A stretch of DNA of 64,000 bases from Lentzea tibetensis (GCF_007845675.1 NZ_VOBR01000009.1:227317-291316), one strand, 5' to 3'. Numbered from the stretch's first letter, positions 17,047-27,319 are shown. Made by a program: numbers and translations. Notes: generated by a model from the sequence alone, not told the origin.

Positions 17047-17955
17047 GTGAGCGACTTGCAGCAGCAGTCGGTAGAAGCATTGACCTGGTTCGAGACGAAC
17101 GGCCCCAAGATCCTCGAGGGCGCCATCCGGATCGCGCTGATCGTGCTGATCGCACTGGTACTGCGCGCGGTGCTGCGCAAGATCATCGACGGGCTCACCA
17201 GCGGCAGCCGGGAGGGCAAGAAGCCCGGCCTGCTCAAGCCGCTGCGAGAACGGGCACCGCAGGCGCTGGGCACACTCGTGTCCGAACGGCGCGAACAGCG
17301 CGCGAAGACGATCGGCTCGGTGCTGAAGTCGATCGTCACGATCCTGGTGTTCGGCATCGCGTTCATCCAGATCCTCACCGAGCTGGGCATGAACGTGGCA
17401 CCGATCCTGACCTCGGCGGGCATCCTCGGCGTCGCCATCGGTTTCGGCGCGCAGAACCTGGTCAAGGACTTCCTGTCCGGCATGTTCATGATGCTGGAGG
17501 ACCAGTACGGCGTGGGCGACGTCGTCGACCTGGGCCCGGCCATCGGCACCGTCGAGGCCGTCGCGCTGCGCACCACGACGATCCGCGACACCAACGGCAC
17601 CGTCTGGTACGTCCGCAACGGCGAGATCCTGCGCGTCGGCAACTCGAGCCAGGGCTTCGCGGTCGCCGTCGTCGACCTGCCGCTCGGCTACGGCGCGAAC
17701 CTGGCCGAGGTGTCCCAGGTCCTCGAGCGGGTGGCGCGCACGGTCACCGACAAGGAGCCGCTGTCCAACGACGTGACCGCCAAGCCCGAGGTGCTGGGCG
17801 TGGAGAAGGTCACGCCCGAGGGCATCACCATGCGGGTCACCGTCAAGACCCGCCCCGGCCGTCAGTGGGCCGTCCAGCGCGCGCTTCGCGCCCAGCTCAT
17901 GCCCGCACTGGAAGAGGCCGGTTTCCGCCCCACCGCGAGCAACGGGAGCAAGTAG
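17047..17955 (+). CDS. Small-conductance mechanosensitive channel (MscS family)
   Basis: 302 residues. An N-terminal helix (about 24-45), two central helices, then the pore-lining helix [35 protein letters not shown], the MscS signature, at about 122-157. A beta-domain ([26 protein letters not shown]) and alpha/beta C-terminal domain follow. The channel opens under membrane tension to release solutes during osmotic downshock. GTG start with GGAGG about ten bases upstream. It follows the peptidase gene by 14 bp and may share its transcript. Confidence 0.93.
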   Translation: MSDLQQQSVEALTWFETNGPKILEGAIRIALIVLIALVLRAVLRKIIDGLTSGSREGKKPGLLKPLRERAPQALGTLVSERREQRAKTIGSVLKSIVTILVFGIAFIQILTELGMNVAPILTSAGILGVAIGFGAQNLVKDFLSGMFMMLEDQYGVGDVVDLGPAIGTVEAVALRTTTIRDTNGTVWYVRNGEILRVGNSSQGFAVAVVDLPLGYGANLAEVSQVLERVARTVTDKEPLSNDVTAKPEVLGVEKVTPEGITMRVTVKTRPGRQWAVQRALRAQLMPALEEAGFRPTASNGSK

Positions 17956-18203
17956 CGCCCAGCGGTGCCGCCCGGCCATCTCGCGCGGGCGGCACTCGCA
18001 CATGCCCTCCCGCCGAGCGGCCGCCTGGCTCGTGGCTCGTCGCGTGCTGGCGGCCCGCGGACCGTCTGCCACGCATTTCGTTGTGGCGACAATCACCTGG
18101 GTGCCGGGCCGGCTTCCGCCTTCCCGTCGAGCGGGGCCCAACTAAGACAGCCAATCGCGGGGGCGGCCTGCGCGGCGGCCCCCGCGTCAGTCAGGATGGG
18201 TGG

Positions 18204-18587
18204 GTGGGCAACCCGGAGAACTTCTTCGAACAGGTAGGCGGCGAGGAGACCTTTCACCGCATCGTGGCGCGCTTCTACAAAGAGGTGAAGGCCGATGAGG
18301 TGCTCCTGCCGCTGTACCCGGACGAGGATCTCGGTCCCGCCGAGGAGCGGCTGCGGCTGTTCCTCATGCAGTACTGGGGTGGCCCGCACACGTACTCCGA
18401 GAACCGCGGCCACCCGCGGCTGCGGATGCGGCACGCGCCGTTCAAGGTCGGTCCCATCGAGCGGGACGCCTGGCTGCGGTGCATGCGGATCGCCGTCGAC
18501 GAGGCCGGCCTGTCCGAGGCGCATCGCAAGCAGCTCTGGGACTACCTGGAGATGGCCGCGAACAGCCTGATGAACTCGTGGTCCTGA
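18204..18587 (+). CDS. glbO: Group II truncated haemoglobin (trHbO)
   Basis: 127 residues. [22 protein letters not shown] at the start, [26 protein letters not shown] in the middle (proximal His in MRHAPF) and [13 protein letters not shown] are typical of trHbO. The heme protein binds O2 and is linked to terminal oxidase function in mycobacteria. GTG 18204 is chosen from family length. The 250 bp upstream hold no recognisable gene. It precedes an alpha-glucosidase gene, the same pair as glbO-aglA in mycobacteria. Confidence 0.93.
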   Translation: MGNPENFFEQVGGEETFHRIVARFYKEVKADEVLLPLYPDEDLGPAEERLRLFLMQYWGGPHTYSENRGHPRLRMRHAPFKVGPIERDAWLRCMRIAVDEAGLSEAHRKQLWDYLEMAANSLMNSWS

Positions 18588-18644
18588 TCGATCATCACCC
18601 GTTCGGGTAATAACGACACGAGACGAATGGCAGGATGACCCCCC

Positions 18645-20240
18645 GTGCGACGATCCTCCGACCTCAGCCCTGAGATCGCCGAAGAGTCCGCCTGGTGGCA
18701 ACACGCCGTGTTCTACCAGGTCTACGTGCGTTCGTTCGCCGACTCCAACGGTGACGGCGTCGGTGACCTGGACGGCATCCGGTCCCGCCTCGGCTACCTC
18801 GAACTGCTCGGCGTCGACGCTCTCTGGCTCACGCCGTTCTACCGCTCGCCGATGGCCGACCACGGCTACGACGTGTCCGACCCGCGCGACGTGGACCCGC
18901 TGTTCGGCGACCTGGCCGCGTTCGACCGGCTGGTCGCGGACGCGCACGAGCACAACATCCGGGTGACCGTCGACCTGGTGCCGAACCACAGCAGCAACCA
19001 GCACGTCTGGTTCCAGCAGGCACTCGCGTCGCCGCCCGGCAGCCCCGAGCGCGCCCGCTACATCTTCCGCGAGGGCCGCGGCTACGACGGCTCGCAGCCG
19101 CCGAACAACTGGACGTCCGTGTTCGGCGGACCAGCGTGGACCCAGGTCGGCGACGGCCAGTGGTACCTGCACCTGTTCGCACCGCAGCAGCCGGACCTGA
19201 ACTGGGAGAACCCGGAGGTCCGCGCGGACCTCGAGCACACGCTGAAGTTCTGGCTCGACCGCGGTGTCGACGGGTTCCGCATCGACGTGGCGCACGGCAT
19301 GGCCAAGCCCGAGGGCCTGCCGGACATGGAGCTGCGCGGCGTGCACGCGCCCGGCGTGCTCAGCGACGACGCGGAGGACCCGCGGTTCGACAACGACGGC
19401 GTGCACGAGATCCACCGGATGATCCGCAAGGTCATGGACCAGTACCCCGGCACGATGGCCGTCGGGGAGATCTGGGTGAAGGACGACGAGCGCTTCGCCG
19501 CGTACGTCCGTCCCGACGAGCTGCACCTGGGCTTCAACTTCCGGCTCGTCGAGGCTGGTTTCGACGCGGACGGCGTGCGTTCCGCGATCGAGCACTCGAT
19601 GGCCGCGGTGGCCTCGACCGGCACGCCCGCCACCTGGACGCTGTCGAACCACGACGTCGTCCGGCACGTCACCCGCTACGGCGACGGCGCGATCGGCGTG
19701 CAGCGGGCCCGCGCGATGGCGCTGGTCGAGCTGGCGCTGCCCGGTGTGATCTACCTGTACAACGGCGAGGAGCTGGGTCTCCCGAACGTCGAGCTGCCGG
19801 ACTGGGCGCTGCAGGACCCGACGTGGGAGCGCTCGGGCCGCACCGAGCGCGGCCGCGACGGCTGCCGCGTGCCGATCCCGTGGGAGGGCGGCGTCCCGCC
19901 GTTCGGCTTCTCCACGACCGCCAACACGTGGCTGCCCGTCCCGAACGAGTGGGACGGCCTCACCGCGGAGGCGCAGCTGGAGGACCCCGGCTCGATGCTG
20001 TCGCTCTACCGCGAGGCGCTGGAGCACCGGAAGAGCAATCCGGGGTTCGGCGGCGACGAGCTCGAGTGGTACGGCGCCCCTCCCGGCTGCTTCGCGTTCC
20101 GCCGCAAGGGCGGTGGCCTGATCTGCGCGCTGAACACGTCCGGTGCGTCGGTGCCGTTGCCGCCCGGCCGGGTGCTGCTGTCGTCCGGTCCGATGGACGG
20201 CGACCAGCTGCCGCCCGACACCGCGGTCTGGCTGGTCTGA
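18645..20240 (+). CDS. aglA: Glycoside hydrolase family 13 alpha-glucosidase
   Basis: 531 residues, the usual length of oligo-1,6-glucosidase/alpha-glucosidases. Conserved regions are in order: DLVPNHSSNQH, DGFRIDVAHG with nucleophile Asp214, GEIWV with acid/base Glu275, LSNHD with Asp337. It hydrolyses alpha-linked glucose oligomers in the cytoplasm (no signal peptide); exact linkage specificity cannot be read from sequence. GTG at 18645. It is followed by a long hairpin terminator. Gene order with glbO supports orthology to mycobacterial AglA. Confidence 0.9.
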   Translation: MRRSSDLSPEIAEESAWWQHAVFYQVYVRSFADSNGDGVGDLDGIRSRLGYLELLGVDALWLTPFYRSPMADHGYDVSDPRDVDPLFGDLAAFDRLVADAHEHNIRVTVDLVPNHSSNQHVWFQQALASPPGSPERARYIFREGRGYDGSQPPNNWTSVFGGPAWTQVGDGQWYLHLFAPQQPDLNWENPEVRADLEHTLKFWLDRGVDGFRIDVAHGMAKPEGLPDMELRGVHAPGVLSDDAEDPRFDNDGVHEIHRMIRKVMDQYPGTMAVGEIWVKDDERFAAYVRPDELHLGFNFRLVEAGFDADGVRSAIEHSMAAVASTGTPATWTLSNHDVVRHVTRYGDGAIGVQRARAMALVELALPGVIYLYNGEELGLPNVELPDWALQDPTWERSGRTERGRDGCRVPIPWEGGVPPFGFSTTANTWLPVPNEWDGLTAEAQLEDPGSMLSLYREALEHRKSNPGFGGDELEWYGAPPGCFAFRRKGGGLICALNTSGASVPLPPGRVLLSSGPMDGDQLPPDTAVWLV

Positions 20241-20303
20241 GAAGTGCCGTCAGGGGCACGCTTGCGCCGCAAAACGTCGCGAGCGTGCCCCTGACGGCTT
20301 CTC
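20239..20303. terminator. Long bidirectional hairpin terminator
   Basis: A perfect 17-bp arm (GCCGTCAGGGGCACGCT at 20246-20262 and its complement at 20282-20298) extends with GAGAA/TTCTC across a small bulge. It stands between the stops of the convergent alpha-glucosidase (+) and LtrA-like (-) genes. Confidence 0.85.
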
Positions 20304-20306
20304 TGT

Positions 20307-21422
20307 CTAGACCCGTTCCGCCTGCGCGTTGCGGCGAACCTCGGGGATGAGCACGATCCCGAAGACGACGGTGAGCGCCGCGACCTGCGCCAGCGCCACC
20401 CAGAGGCCCAGCGGCACGGTGGCGAGCGCCGCCACCGCACCCGCGGTCCGCCGCCACACGGGCCCGATGTCCAGCACCTTGCGGAACGCGACCTCGCCCA
20501 GCAGGAACAGCGCGACGCCGCCGGCGAGTGCGAGTGCGTGGCTGAAGTACAGGTGGTCGGTGGCGTGGCCGATGGTCTTCTTCACGCCCACGGCGAGCAC
20601 CACGATGCCGAGCAGGATCGGCACGTGCGCCCACCCGTACGCGGCGAGCGCCTTGCGGGACTGCTTCTCGTCGGGCAGCGCCGCGAGCCGTTCCACCGCG
20701 ACCTCGTCCTGGCCGCCGCCGAAGTAGCTCCACCAGAACTGGTACGCCAGCACCAGGCCGAAGACGACCGCGAGCACGAGCTGCATGTCCACCGGCAGCC
20801 CGGCCGCGCCGACGCCGATCGCGACGATCGACTCGCCCAGCGCCACGATCACGACGAGGTTGTGCCGTTCCACGAAGTGCGCTGGCCGGATCCGCACGCG
20901 GCGCTGCGGCGTGACGTACGGCGTGATCACCATGACCGCGAGCGCCAGCGCGTAGGCGCCGTACCGGTAGGCACCCGGCAGGAACCCGCCCACCACGACG
21001 ACGACCGCCGACGTGAGGTTGAACAGCGCGATGCGCGCCATCGCCTCCGCCGAGCGGCCACCGGACGCGATGAACAGTCCGGAGTGGACCAGGTTCACGA
21101 TCAGGTAGCCGATGCCGAACGCGATCCCTGAGGCGCCGAACGCGTCCGGGATGGCCAGTGCGATCAGCAGGAAGCCGCCCATGCCGATCATCAGCAGCGT
21201 GCGGCGCACCGGGTTGTCGGGCGCGACGGCGTTGGTCAGCCAGGCGTAGCCGCCGTACATCCAGAGGATCACGCACAGCATCAGCACGACCCTGGCGAAC
21301 CCGCGCACGGACGTGTCCGCGGCGAGCAGCTCCGTCAGCTGGGTCAGCGTGAAGACGAAGACCAGGTCGAAGAACAGCTCCAGCGTGGTGACCCGGTACT
21401 CGGGCTCGGTGGTCTCGGACAC
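20307..21422 (-). CDS. LtrA family membrane protein (low temperature requirement A)
   Basis: 371 residues with about ten membrane helices. LELFFDLVFVFTLTQLTELL near the start, HFVERHNLVVIVALGESIVAIG in the middle and HALALAGGVALFLLGEVAFR near the end are the LtrA signatures. Known from Listeria as needed for growth in the cold; the biochemical role is unknown. GTG 21422 is chosen because it precedes the conserved start and TACAGT lies six bases upstream, suggesting a leaderless transcript; GTG 21455 is in frame. A single-gene unit on the minus strand. Confidence 0.9.
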   Translation of the reverse strand: MSETTEPEYRVTTLELFFDLVFVFTLTQLTELLAADTSVRGFARVVLMLCVILWMYGGYAWLTNAVAPDNPVRRTLLMIGMGGFLLIALAIPDAFGASGIAFGIGYLIVNLVHSGLFIASGGRSAEAMARIALFNLTSAVVVVVGGFLPGAYRYGAYALALAVMVITPYVTPQRRVRIRPAHFVERHNLVVIVALGESIVAIGVGAAGLPVDMQLVLAVVFGLVLAYQFWWSYFGGGQDEVAVERLAALPDEKQSRKALAAYGWAHVPILLGIVVLAVGVKKTIGHATDHLYFSHALALAGGVALFLLGEVAFRKVLDIGPVWRRTAGAVAALATVPLGLWVALAQVAALTVVFGIVLIPEVRRNAQAERV

Positions 21423-21476
21423 GCCGCAACTGTAGAGCGGGGACCCGATGTCCACGAAGGCGGCCCGCTCGCTCGA

Positions 21477-22799
21477 TCAGGCGATGGTGCGGACACCGCT
21501 CCAGTTGCCCTTGATCTTCCACGTCACGCCGGCGAACGGGACGCCGCCGGGGTTCACCAGCGAACCGTTGGCGTAGACGGACAACGAACCGTCCGCCTCG
21601 ACCGCGACGACGTCGGCGTATCCGTCACCGCTGGCGTCCATCACGGTGAGCTGCCGGGTGCCAGACCAGTCGCCGCCGCGGATGCGCCACGTCTCCGAGG
21701 TGAACGGAACCCGGTTCTCACTCACCAGCGAAGCGTTGTTGTACCCGAACAACTCCCCGTTCGCGTCCACCGCGACCAGATCTCCGAAACCGTCGCGATT
21801 GAGGTCCGCGACACCCAGGTGCCGCACACCGGACCAGTTCCCGCCGATCCGCCACGTCTCCGACGAGAACGGACGACCCTGCGGATTCACCTTGCTGCCG
21901 TTGGCGTACACCACCAACGCACCACCAGCGTCCACGAGAACCAGATCACCGAAACCATCACCGGTCACGTCCGAGACCGCCAGCTGACGCACACCTGACC
22001 AGTCGCCCTCGTACCGCCACGTCACACCGGCGAACGGCATGCCGCCGGGGTTGACCCGCGCACCGTTGGCGTACACGATCAGCGCGTTGCCTTCGACGGC
22101 GACGAGATCCGCGAAACCGTCACCGGTCACGTCACCCGACGCCAGCTTCGTGACACCGGACCAGTCGGACCCGCGCACCCGCCACGTCTCCGACGTGAAC
22201 GGAACCCGGTTCTCACTCACCAGAGAAGCGTTGTTGTACCCGAACAACTCCCCGTTCGCGTCCACCGCGACGAGGTCACCGAAACCGTCGCTGTTGACGT
22301 CGCTCACCCGGTCCACCCGGACGGCGACCTCCGCGAGCAGGTTCTTCGCCTTGCCCTCGACCTGGTCGTACCGGTCGGGGAAAGCCGACCGCTGCACGTC
22401 CTGGGCGATCTGCCCGGAGGTCCAGCCGGGATGCGCTCGCTCGCTGTTGACGGCCCTGGTGAAGAAGCTGTTCGAGGCGTGGGCCACGTTCATGATCTGC
22501 TCGGGCGTGCCCCAGCCCTGCGACGGCCGCTGCTGGAAGACACCGAGCGAGTCGCGGTCGCCGCAGTTCAGGTTGTTCATGTGCGACTCGACCCAGCCGG
22601 TCTCGAAACCCGCGAGCAGCACGCGGTCCGAGACGCTGAGGTTGCGGCCGACCTGGTAGACGATCTTCGTGACGTTCAGGTCGCGGTCGGGCGGAAGGGC
22701 GCACACCACCCGCACGTCGTCCGCGAACGCGGTGGCGGGTGCGGAGGCGACCGCGGCGGCGGTGAGCACGCCGATCGTGAGTCGTCGCAGCAGTGACAT
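21477..22799 (-). CDS. Secreted lysozyme-like protein with FG-GAP/VCBS repeats
   Basis: 440 residues. A signal peptide (MSLLRRLTIGVLTAAAVASAPATAFA) is followed by a ~140-residue lysozyme-like domain: LAGFETGWVESHMNNLNCGDRDSLGVFQQRPSQGWG, with Glu in the catalytic position and the QQRPSQGWG signature. A C-terminal ~260-residue domain of five FG-GAP-like repeats (DVNSDGFGDLVAVD, DVTGDGFADLVAV) carries Ca-binding Asp patterns of a beta-propeller. It is probably exported and binds or cuts cell-wall glycan. The start overlaps the stop of the upstream gene as TGATG, so the two are co-translated. The propeller is nearly the same as in the upstream gene. Confidence 0.88.
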   Translation of the reverse strand: MSLLRRLTIGVLTAAAVASAPATAFADDVRVVCALPPDRDLNVTKIVYQVGRNLSVSDRVLLAGFETGWVESHMNNLNCGDRDSLGVFQQRPSQGWGTPEQIMNVAHASNSFFTRAVNSERAHPGWTSGQIAQDVQRSAFPDRYDQVEGKAKNLLAEVAVRVDRVSDVNSDGFGDLVAVDANGELFGYNNASLVSENRVPFTSETWRVRGSDWSGVTKLASGDVTGDGFADLVAVEGNALIVYANGARVNPGGMPFAGVTWRYEGDWSGVRQLAVSDVTGDGFGDLVLVDAGGALVVYANGSKVNPQGRPFSSETWRIGGNWSGVRHLGVADLNRDGFGDLVAVDANGELFGYNNASLVSENRVPFTSETWRIRGGDWSGTRQLTVMDASGDGYADVVAVEADGSLSVYANGSLVNPGGVPFAGVTWKIKGNWSGVRTIA

Positions 22800-24217
22800 C
22801 ACGCCACCGTCCTGACGCCGGACCAGTTGCCCTTGATCTTCCACGTGACGCCACCGAACGGGACGCCGCCGGGGTTCACCAGCGAACCGTTGGAGTACAC
22901 GGACAACGAACCGTCCGCCTCGACCGCGACGACGTCGGCGTAGCCGTCACCGGAAGCGTCCATCACCGTGAAGTGCCGCACACCGGACCAGTTGCCGCCG
23001 CGGATGCGCCACGTCTCCGAGGTGAACGGCTTGCGGTCGCCGCTCACGAGCGAAGCGTTGTTGTAGCCGAACAACTCGCCGTTCGCGTCCACCGCGACGA
23101 GGTCACCGAAACCGTCGCGATTGATGTCCGCGGAACCCAGGTGCTGCACACCGGACCAGTTCCCGCCGATCCGCCACGTCTCCGACGAGAACGGACGACC
23201 CTGCGGATTCACCTTGCTGCCGTTGGCGTACACCACCAACGCACCACCAGCGTCCACGAGAACCAGATCACCGAAACCATCACCGGTCACGTCGGAGACC
23301 GTCAGCTGACGCACACCTGACCAGTCGCCCTGATAGGTCCACGTCACACCGCCGAACGGCATGCCACCCGGATTCACCAGCGAGCCGTTCGCGTACACGA
23401 CGAGCGAACTGCCTTGCACACCAACCAGATCCGCGAAGCCGTCACCCGTCACGTCACCCGACGCCAGGTGCTTCACATCGGACCAGTTGGACCCGCGCAC
23501 CCGCCACGTCTCCGACGTGAACGGAACCCGGTTCTCACTCACCAGAGAAGCGTTGTTGTACCCGAACAGCTCCCCGTTCGCGTCCACCGCGACGAGGTCA
23601 CCGAAACCGTCGCTGTTGACGTCGCTCACCCGGTCCGCCGGTGGGCTGTCGACGATCTTGTTGTAGCGCCAGGGGAGGTAGCGGGTGTCACCACCGAAGT
23701 ACGGGTACGGGATCGCGCGCCGCACGGTGTGCCCTGGGCTCCCGGCCTGTTCGATCCCGATGTAGCTGGTCTGGGCGTCGTTCGCCCAGTTCTCGAAGAT
23801 GACCACGTGCCCGTTGTCGCCACCCGTGCCCGGCCCCAGCGTCCCGATGACGTCACCGGGCTTCAGGTCGCCCTTCGCGATCCGGTGCGAGACGTTGGGC
23901 AGTGACACGGTGTTGTGGGCGATGCCGGTCCGCCACGCCATCGACACGAACCCCGAGCAGTCCTGCCGGTAGCCCTCGAAGGACCTGCCCTGGTCGTACG
24001 GCACCGGTCCGCCGTTCCACGCCGTGAGCCAGTGGTGCGCGCGGGTGATGACCTCGCTGCGGCTGATCGGCTGGTCCACCGCGGAGCTCGCCGCGACAGC
24101 GGCCACCGGTGTGGGTTCTCCTTGGCCCTGCTTGTCTTCCGCGGCCTGCGCCGTGCCCACCGTCACTGCGGCGAGCGCGAACGCGATGCCGAGGCCGACC
24201 CATCTCCTCGTCTTCAT
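22799..24217 (-). CDS. Secreted NlpC/P60-like hydrolase with FG-GAP/VCBS repeats
   Basis: 472 residues. A signal peptide (MKTRRWVGLGIAFALAAVTVGTAQA) is followed by a Cys/His hydrolase domain: YRQDCSGFVSMAWRTG holds the catalytic Cys and GDNGHVVIFENW the His, as in NlpC/P60 and related amidases. The C-terminal five-repeat FG-GAP propeller closely matches that of the downstream protein, down to shared blocks such as NASLVSENRVPFTSETWR. ATG 24217 has GGGGGAACTG upstream. Probably a secreted peptidoglycan endopeptidase or amidase. The AfsR-type regulator gene lies 50 bp upstream on the same strand and may control the pair. Confidence 0.87.
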   Translation of the reverse strand: MKTRRWVGLGIAFALAAVTVGTAQAAEDKQGQGEPTPVAAVAASSAVDQPISRSEVITRAHHWLTAWNGGPVPYDQGRSFEGYRQDCSGFVSMAWRTGIAHNTVSLPNVSHRIAKGDLKPGDVIGTLGPGTGGDNGHVVIFENWANDAQTSYIGIEQAGSPGHTVRRAIPYPYFGGDTRYLPWRYNKIVDSPPADRVSDVNSDGFGDLVAVDANGELFGYNNASLVSENRVPFTSETWRVRGSNWSDVKHLASGDVTGDGFADLVGVQGSSLVVYANGSLVNPGGMPFGGVTWTYQGDWSGVRQLTVSDVTGDGFGDLVLVDAGGALVVYANGSKVNPQGRPFSSETWRIGGNWSGVQHLGSADINRDGFGDLVAVDANGELFGYNNASLVSGDRKPFTSETWRIRGGNWSGVRHFTVMDASGDGYADVVAVEADGSLSVYSNGSLVNPGGVPFGGVTWKIKGNWSGVRTVA

Positions 24218-24267
24218 CAGTTCCCCCAGAAACCCTCCCCGCGAACCGGTCGTCCGCGGTGCTGGGA

Positions 24268-27219
24268 TCACTGTGCTTCGGCGACCTTCAAGAGATCTGA
24301 AGACAGTTCTTGAGGCCTGCCCTCGCGGGCCTCGCGGGCACCGTGCCGTTCGAAGATCGCGAGCGCTTCCGGCCACGCGTCCCGCCGCCCGAGTGCCGCC
24401 AGGTCGCGCAGGGTCCGCGCGCGCCAGACCGGCAGGGCGAGCGCCTCCCACCACTGCAGTGAACGGTCGAGGTGCTGACGCGCCCGTTCCACGTCGCCCT
24501 CGGCCAGCTCCAGCTCACCCGACGTCCGCAACACCAGTGCCTGCCCGAAGTTGTCGTCCATGTCGTTGCACGTCGCCAGGCACTCCTCCAGGTCGGCACG
24601 CACCTCGGTGCCGCGTCCCTGACGGATCCGAACCTTGGCCAGCGCCTGCACCGCGTAGGCCGACATGAGCCGGTCACCGAGACCGCGCAGCACGTCGATC
24701 GCGCGTTCGCAGTGCTCCGCCGCCTCGTCGAGCCTGCCTGCCGCGCGGTGCACGATCCCGATCGAACGCAGCGCGATGGCCTCACCCCTGCGGTCCCCGA
24801 GCCGCCGGTACGCGAGATGGGCGCGCACGCAGGCGTCGAGCCCGCCGTCGAGATCACCCTGCTCGGTCAGCACCCGGCCGAGGCCGTGCATCGCACGCGC
24901 GACCTCGCCGGGCTCGGTCAGGTCCGGCAGGGCCTGTTCGAGTGCCGCGCGGGCCTCGTCGAGCCTGCCGTGGTCCCGGTGCACGGCGCTGAGCGACAGC
25001 CGGACCGCCGCCTGGCCCTGCCGGTCGCCGCTGAGCTCGTGCGCGGCGAGTGCCTGCAGGTAGTAGACCTCCGCCTCGTCGAACCGGTCCTGCTCGTAGC
25101 GCAGACCGCCCAGCCCGGCCAGCAGCCGCGCCTCCCCCGCGTGGTCACCTGTCCGCTTCGCGGCGCCGAGTGCGGCGTTGTGGGTGCGCCACCACTGCGT
25201 GAACATGTTGCGCACCGCGAACCGCGACGAGCAGAGCGCCGCGGCGAGCCGCGTCGCCACGTCGGTGAGGTCGAGCTCGCTGATCCGTTCGACGGCCGCG
25301 ACGAGCCCCGTCTGCTCGGCCGCGAACCACTGCTCAGGGTCGGCGAGAAGTTCTTCCACGACACCGTCTTCGAGGTGCGGCACGGTCTTCGCGTGGTCGT
25401 CGCCCCACATCGCGTGCGGCATCCGGCTGCCCGCGATCCGCACCAGCGCGAGCCAGCTCCGCGACGCACGCGCGACGCACGCCCGGATGTCCCCCTCGGA
25501 CTCCTCGTCCTCACCCCGTTCCCGTGCGAACGCCCGGACGAGGTCGTGCAGCTGGTACCGAACCACGCCGCCGCACGAGGTCACGTCGACGAGCTGTGCG
25601 TCCACGAGCCGTTCGACGACGTCCTCCGCCTCGGGCACCGGGCAGTCGAGCAGCGGCGCGACGAGCCAGCCGCCGAAGCCCGACACGTCGAGCAGGGCGA
25701 GCCTGCGCAACGCCACCCGTTCCCGCCGAGGCAGGCCGTCGTAGCTGAGCGACAGACTGCCGCGCACCTCCAGGTCGCCGAGCGTCAGCTCGTGCAGGAT
25801 TCCGCGGCGCACCGCGAGCCGCTCGGCGAGCTTGCCCAACGGCCACAGCGGACGTGCCGCGAGCCGGGCGGCGATGATCCGGATCGCCAGCGGCAGGTGC
25901 CCGCACAACCGCACCACCCGCCGCGCCTGCTCGGGCTCGGCGTCGACCCGGTGACCACCCTCGACCCGGCCGAGCAGTGCGAGCGCCTCGACGTCGTTCA
26001 GCACCCCGAGGTGGAGGTGGACAGCACCACCGAGCGCGCCGAGGCGCCTGCGTCCCGTCACGAGCACCGCGCACCGGCGCCCGCCTGGCAGCAGTGGCCG
26101 GATCTGCTCCTCGCACCCGGCGTCGTCCAGCACGACGAGCACCCTCCGGTCCGCGAGCAACGTGCGGTAGAGCTGTGCGCGTTCCTCCAGCTCCGCCGGG
26201 ACCGCCGCGTCGGCGACGCCGAGCGCGCGCAGGAACCCGGCGAGCACCTCGGCCGGATCGGCGCGGGTCTGGTGCACCCCGCGCAGTGCGGCGAACAGCT
26301 GTCCCTCGGGGAAGTGGTCGCGCACCTCGTGCGCGACGTGCGTGGCGAGGCTCGACTTGCCGACACCCGGCTTGCCGGAGATCACGCACAGCCGGGCGCC
26401 GTCGCGGAGCTGGCGTTCGAGCGCACTCGCCTCGGCTGTGCGACCGGTGAAGTCGTCGATGTCGAACGGGAGCTGGTTCGGCTGTTCCGGGAGCCTGTGC
26501 GGTGCCTCGGCCGGATCGCGCAGCACCTGCTGGTGCGCGGCACTCAGCTCGGGCCCCGGTTCCACACCGAGTTCCCCGAGCAACGCCGCGCGGCCCTCCT
26601 GGTAGCAGGCGAGTGCGTCCGCCTGCCGCCCCGCCTGGTGCAGCGCGCGCATGAGCTGGGCCCGCACCCGTTCCCGGAACGGGTGCTCCGCGACCGTCGC
26701 GGTCAGCTCGGCGACCACGAGCTCGCCCTTGCCCGCCGCGAGGTGCGCCGCGCCGCAGTCCTGCAGAGCGAGGAGCCGGAGCTCCTCCAGCCTCGCCCGT
26801 TCCCCCTCGGCCCACTCCCCTTGCGTGCCACCGAGAGGCCCACCCCGCCACAGCGCGAGCGCGGCCCCGAACCGCCGGATCGCCTCCTCGGGCGGCAGCT
26901 CCCGCGCCTCCTCGGTGGATCTGGTGAACGCGTGGAGATCGACCTGCTCCGGATCGACCTCCAGCACGTACCCGGCGGGATGCCGGACGATCACGTCGCC
27001 GAGTGCGCGCCGCAACGTCGAGACGTAGGTGTACACGGCCGCCCGCGTCTGCTCCGGCGGACGCTCACCCCAGATCGCGTCCACCACCTGGTCCTGCGAG
27101 ACGACGCGCCCCGCGTGCACCGCCAGCAACGCGACCAGCGTGCGCGGCTTGGGCCCGCCGAGCGGCACGGGTCTGCCGCCCGCTTCGACCTCCACCGGTC
27201 CCAGCACGTGAAAACGCAT
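24268..27219 (-). CDS. AfsR/SARP-family transcriptional regulator with NB-ARC and TPR domains
   Basis: 983 residues. A winged-helix DNA-binding domain (1-95, starting MRFHVLGPVEVEAGGRPVPLG) and BTAD (96-245) are followed by an NB-ARC STAND ATPase (about 265-530, P-loop ISGKPGVGKSSLATH, LVVLDDAG Walker B, GLPRRERVALRRLALL helical part) and a C-terminal TPR array (about 680-960). ATG 27219 has GGGGGAG directly upstream. Such proteins switch on secondary metabolism or secreted enzymes after ligand or phosphorylation cues. The likely targets here are the adjacent secreted hydrolase genes; no biosynthetic cluster is next to it. Confidence 0.93.
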   Translation of the reverse strand: MRFHVLGPVEVEAGGRPVPLGGPKPRTLVALLAVHAGRVVSQDQVVDAIWGERPPEQTRAAVYTYVSTLRRALGDVIVRHPAGYVLEVDPEQVDLHAFTRSTEEARELPPEEAIRRFGAALALWRGGPLGGTQGEWAEGERARLEELRLLALQDCGAAHLAAGKGELVVAELTATVAEHPFRERVRAQLMRALHQAGRQADALACYQEGRAALLGELGVEPGPELSAAHQQVLRDPAEAPHRLPEQPNQLPFDIDDFTGRTAEASALERQLRDGARLCVISGKPGVGKSSLATHVAHEVRDHFPEGQLFAALRGVHQTRADPAEVLAGFLRALGVADAAVPAELEERAQLYRTLLADRRVLVVLDDAGCEEQIRPLLPGGRRCAVLVTGRRRLGALGGAVHLHLGVLNDVEALALLGRVEGGHRVDAEPEQARRVVRLCGHLPLAIRIIAARLAARPLWPLGKLAERLAVRRGILHELTLGDLEVRGSLSLSYDGLPRRERVALRRLALLDVSGFGGWLVAPLLDCPVPEAEDVVERLVDAQLVDVTSCGGVVRYQLHDLVRAFARERGEDEESEGDIRACVARASRSWLALVRIAGSRMPHAMWGDDHAKTVPHLEDGVVEELLADPEQWFAAEQTGLVAAVERISELDLTDVATRLAAALCSSRFAVRNMFTQWWRTHNAALGAAKRTGDHAGEARLLAGLGGLRYEQDRFDEAEVYYLQALAAHELSGDRQGQAAVRLSLSAVHRDHGRLDEARAALEQALPDLTEPGEVARAMHGLGRVLTEQGDLDGGLDACVRAHLAYRRLGDRRGEAIALRSIGIVHRAAGRLDEAAEHCERAIDVLRGLGDRLMSAYAVQALAKVRIRQGRGTEVRADLEECLATCNDMDDNFGQALVLRTSGELELAEGDVERARQHLDRSLQWWEALALPVWRARTLRDLAALGRRDAWPEALAIFERHGAREAREGRPQELSSDLLKVAEAQ

Positions 27220-27319
27220 GTCTCCCCCAGAGATGAACAGAGCAACGTCCGCGGCTCGGTTCCCCGACAGGGAGAACCGCACCGCGGACGCGTGCTTCAA
27301 CCGTTCTGAGAACCCGGCG

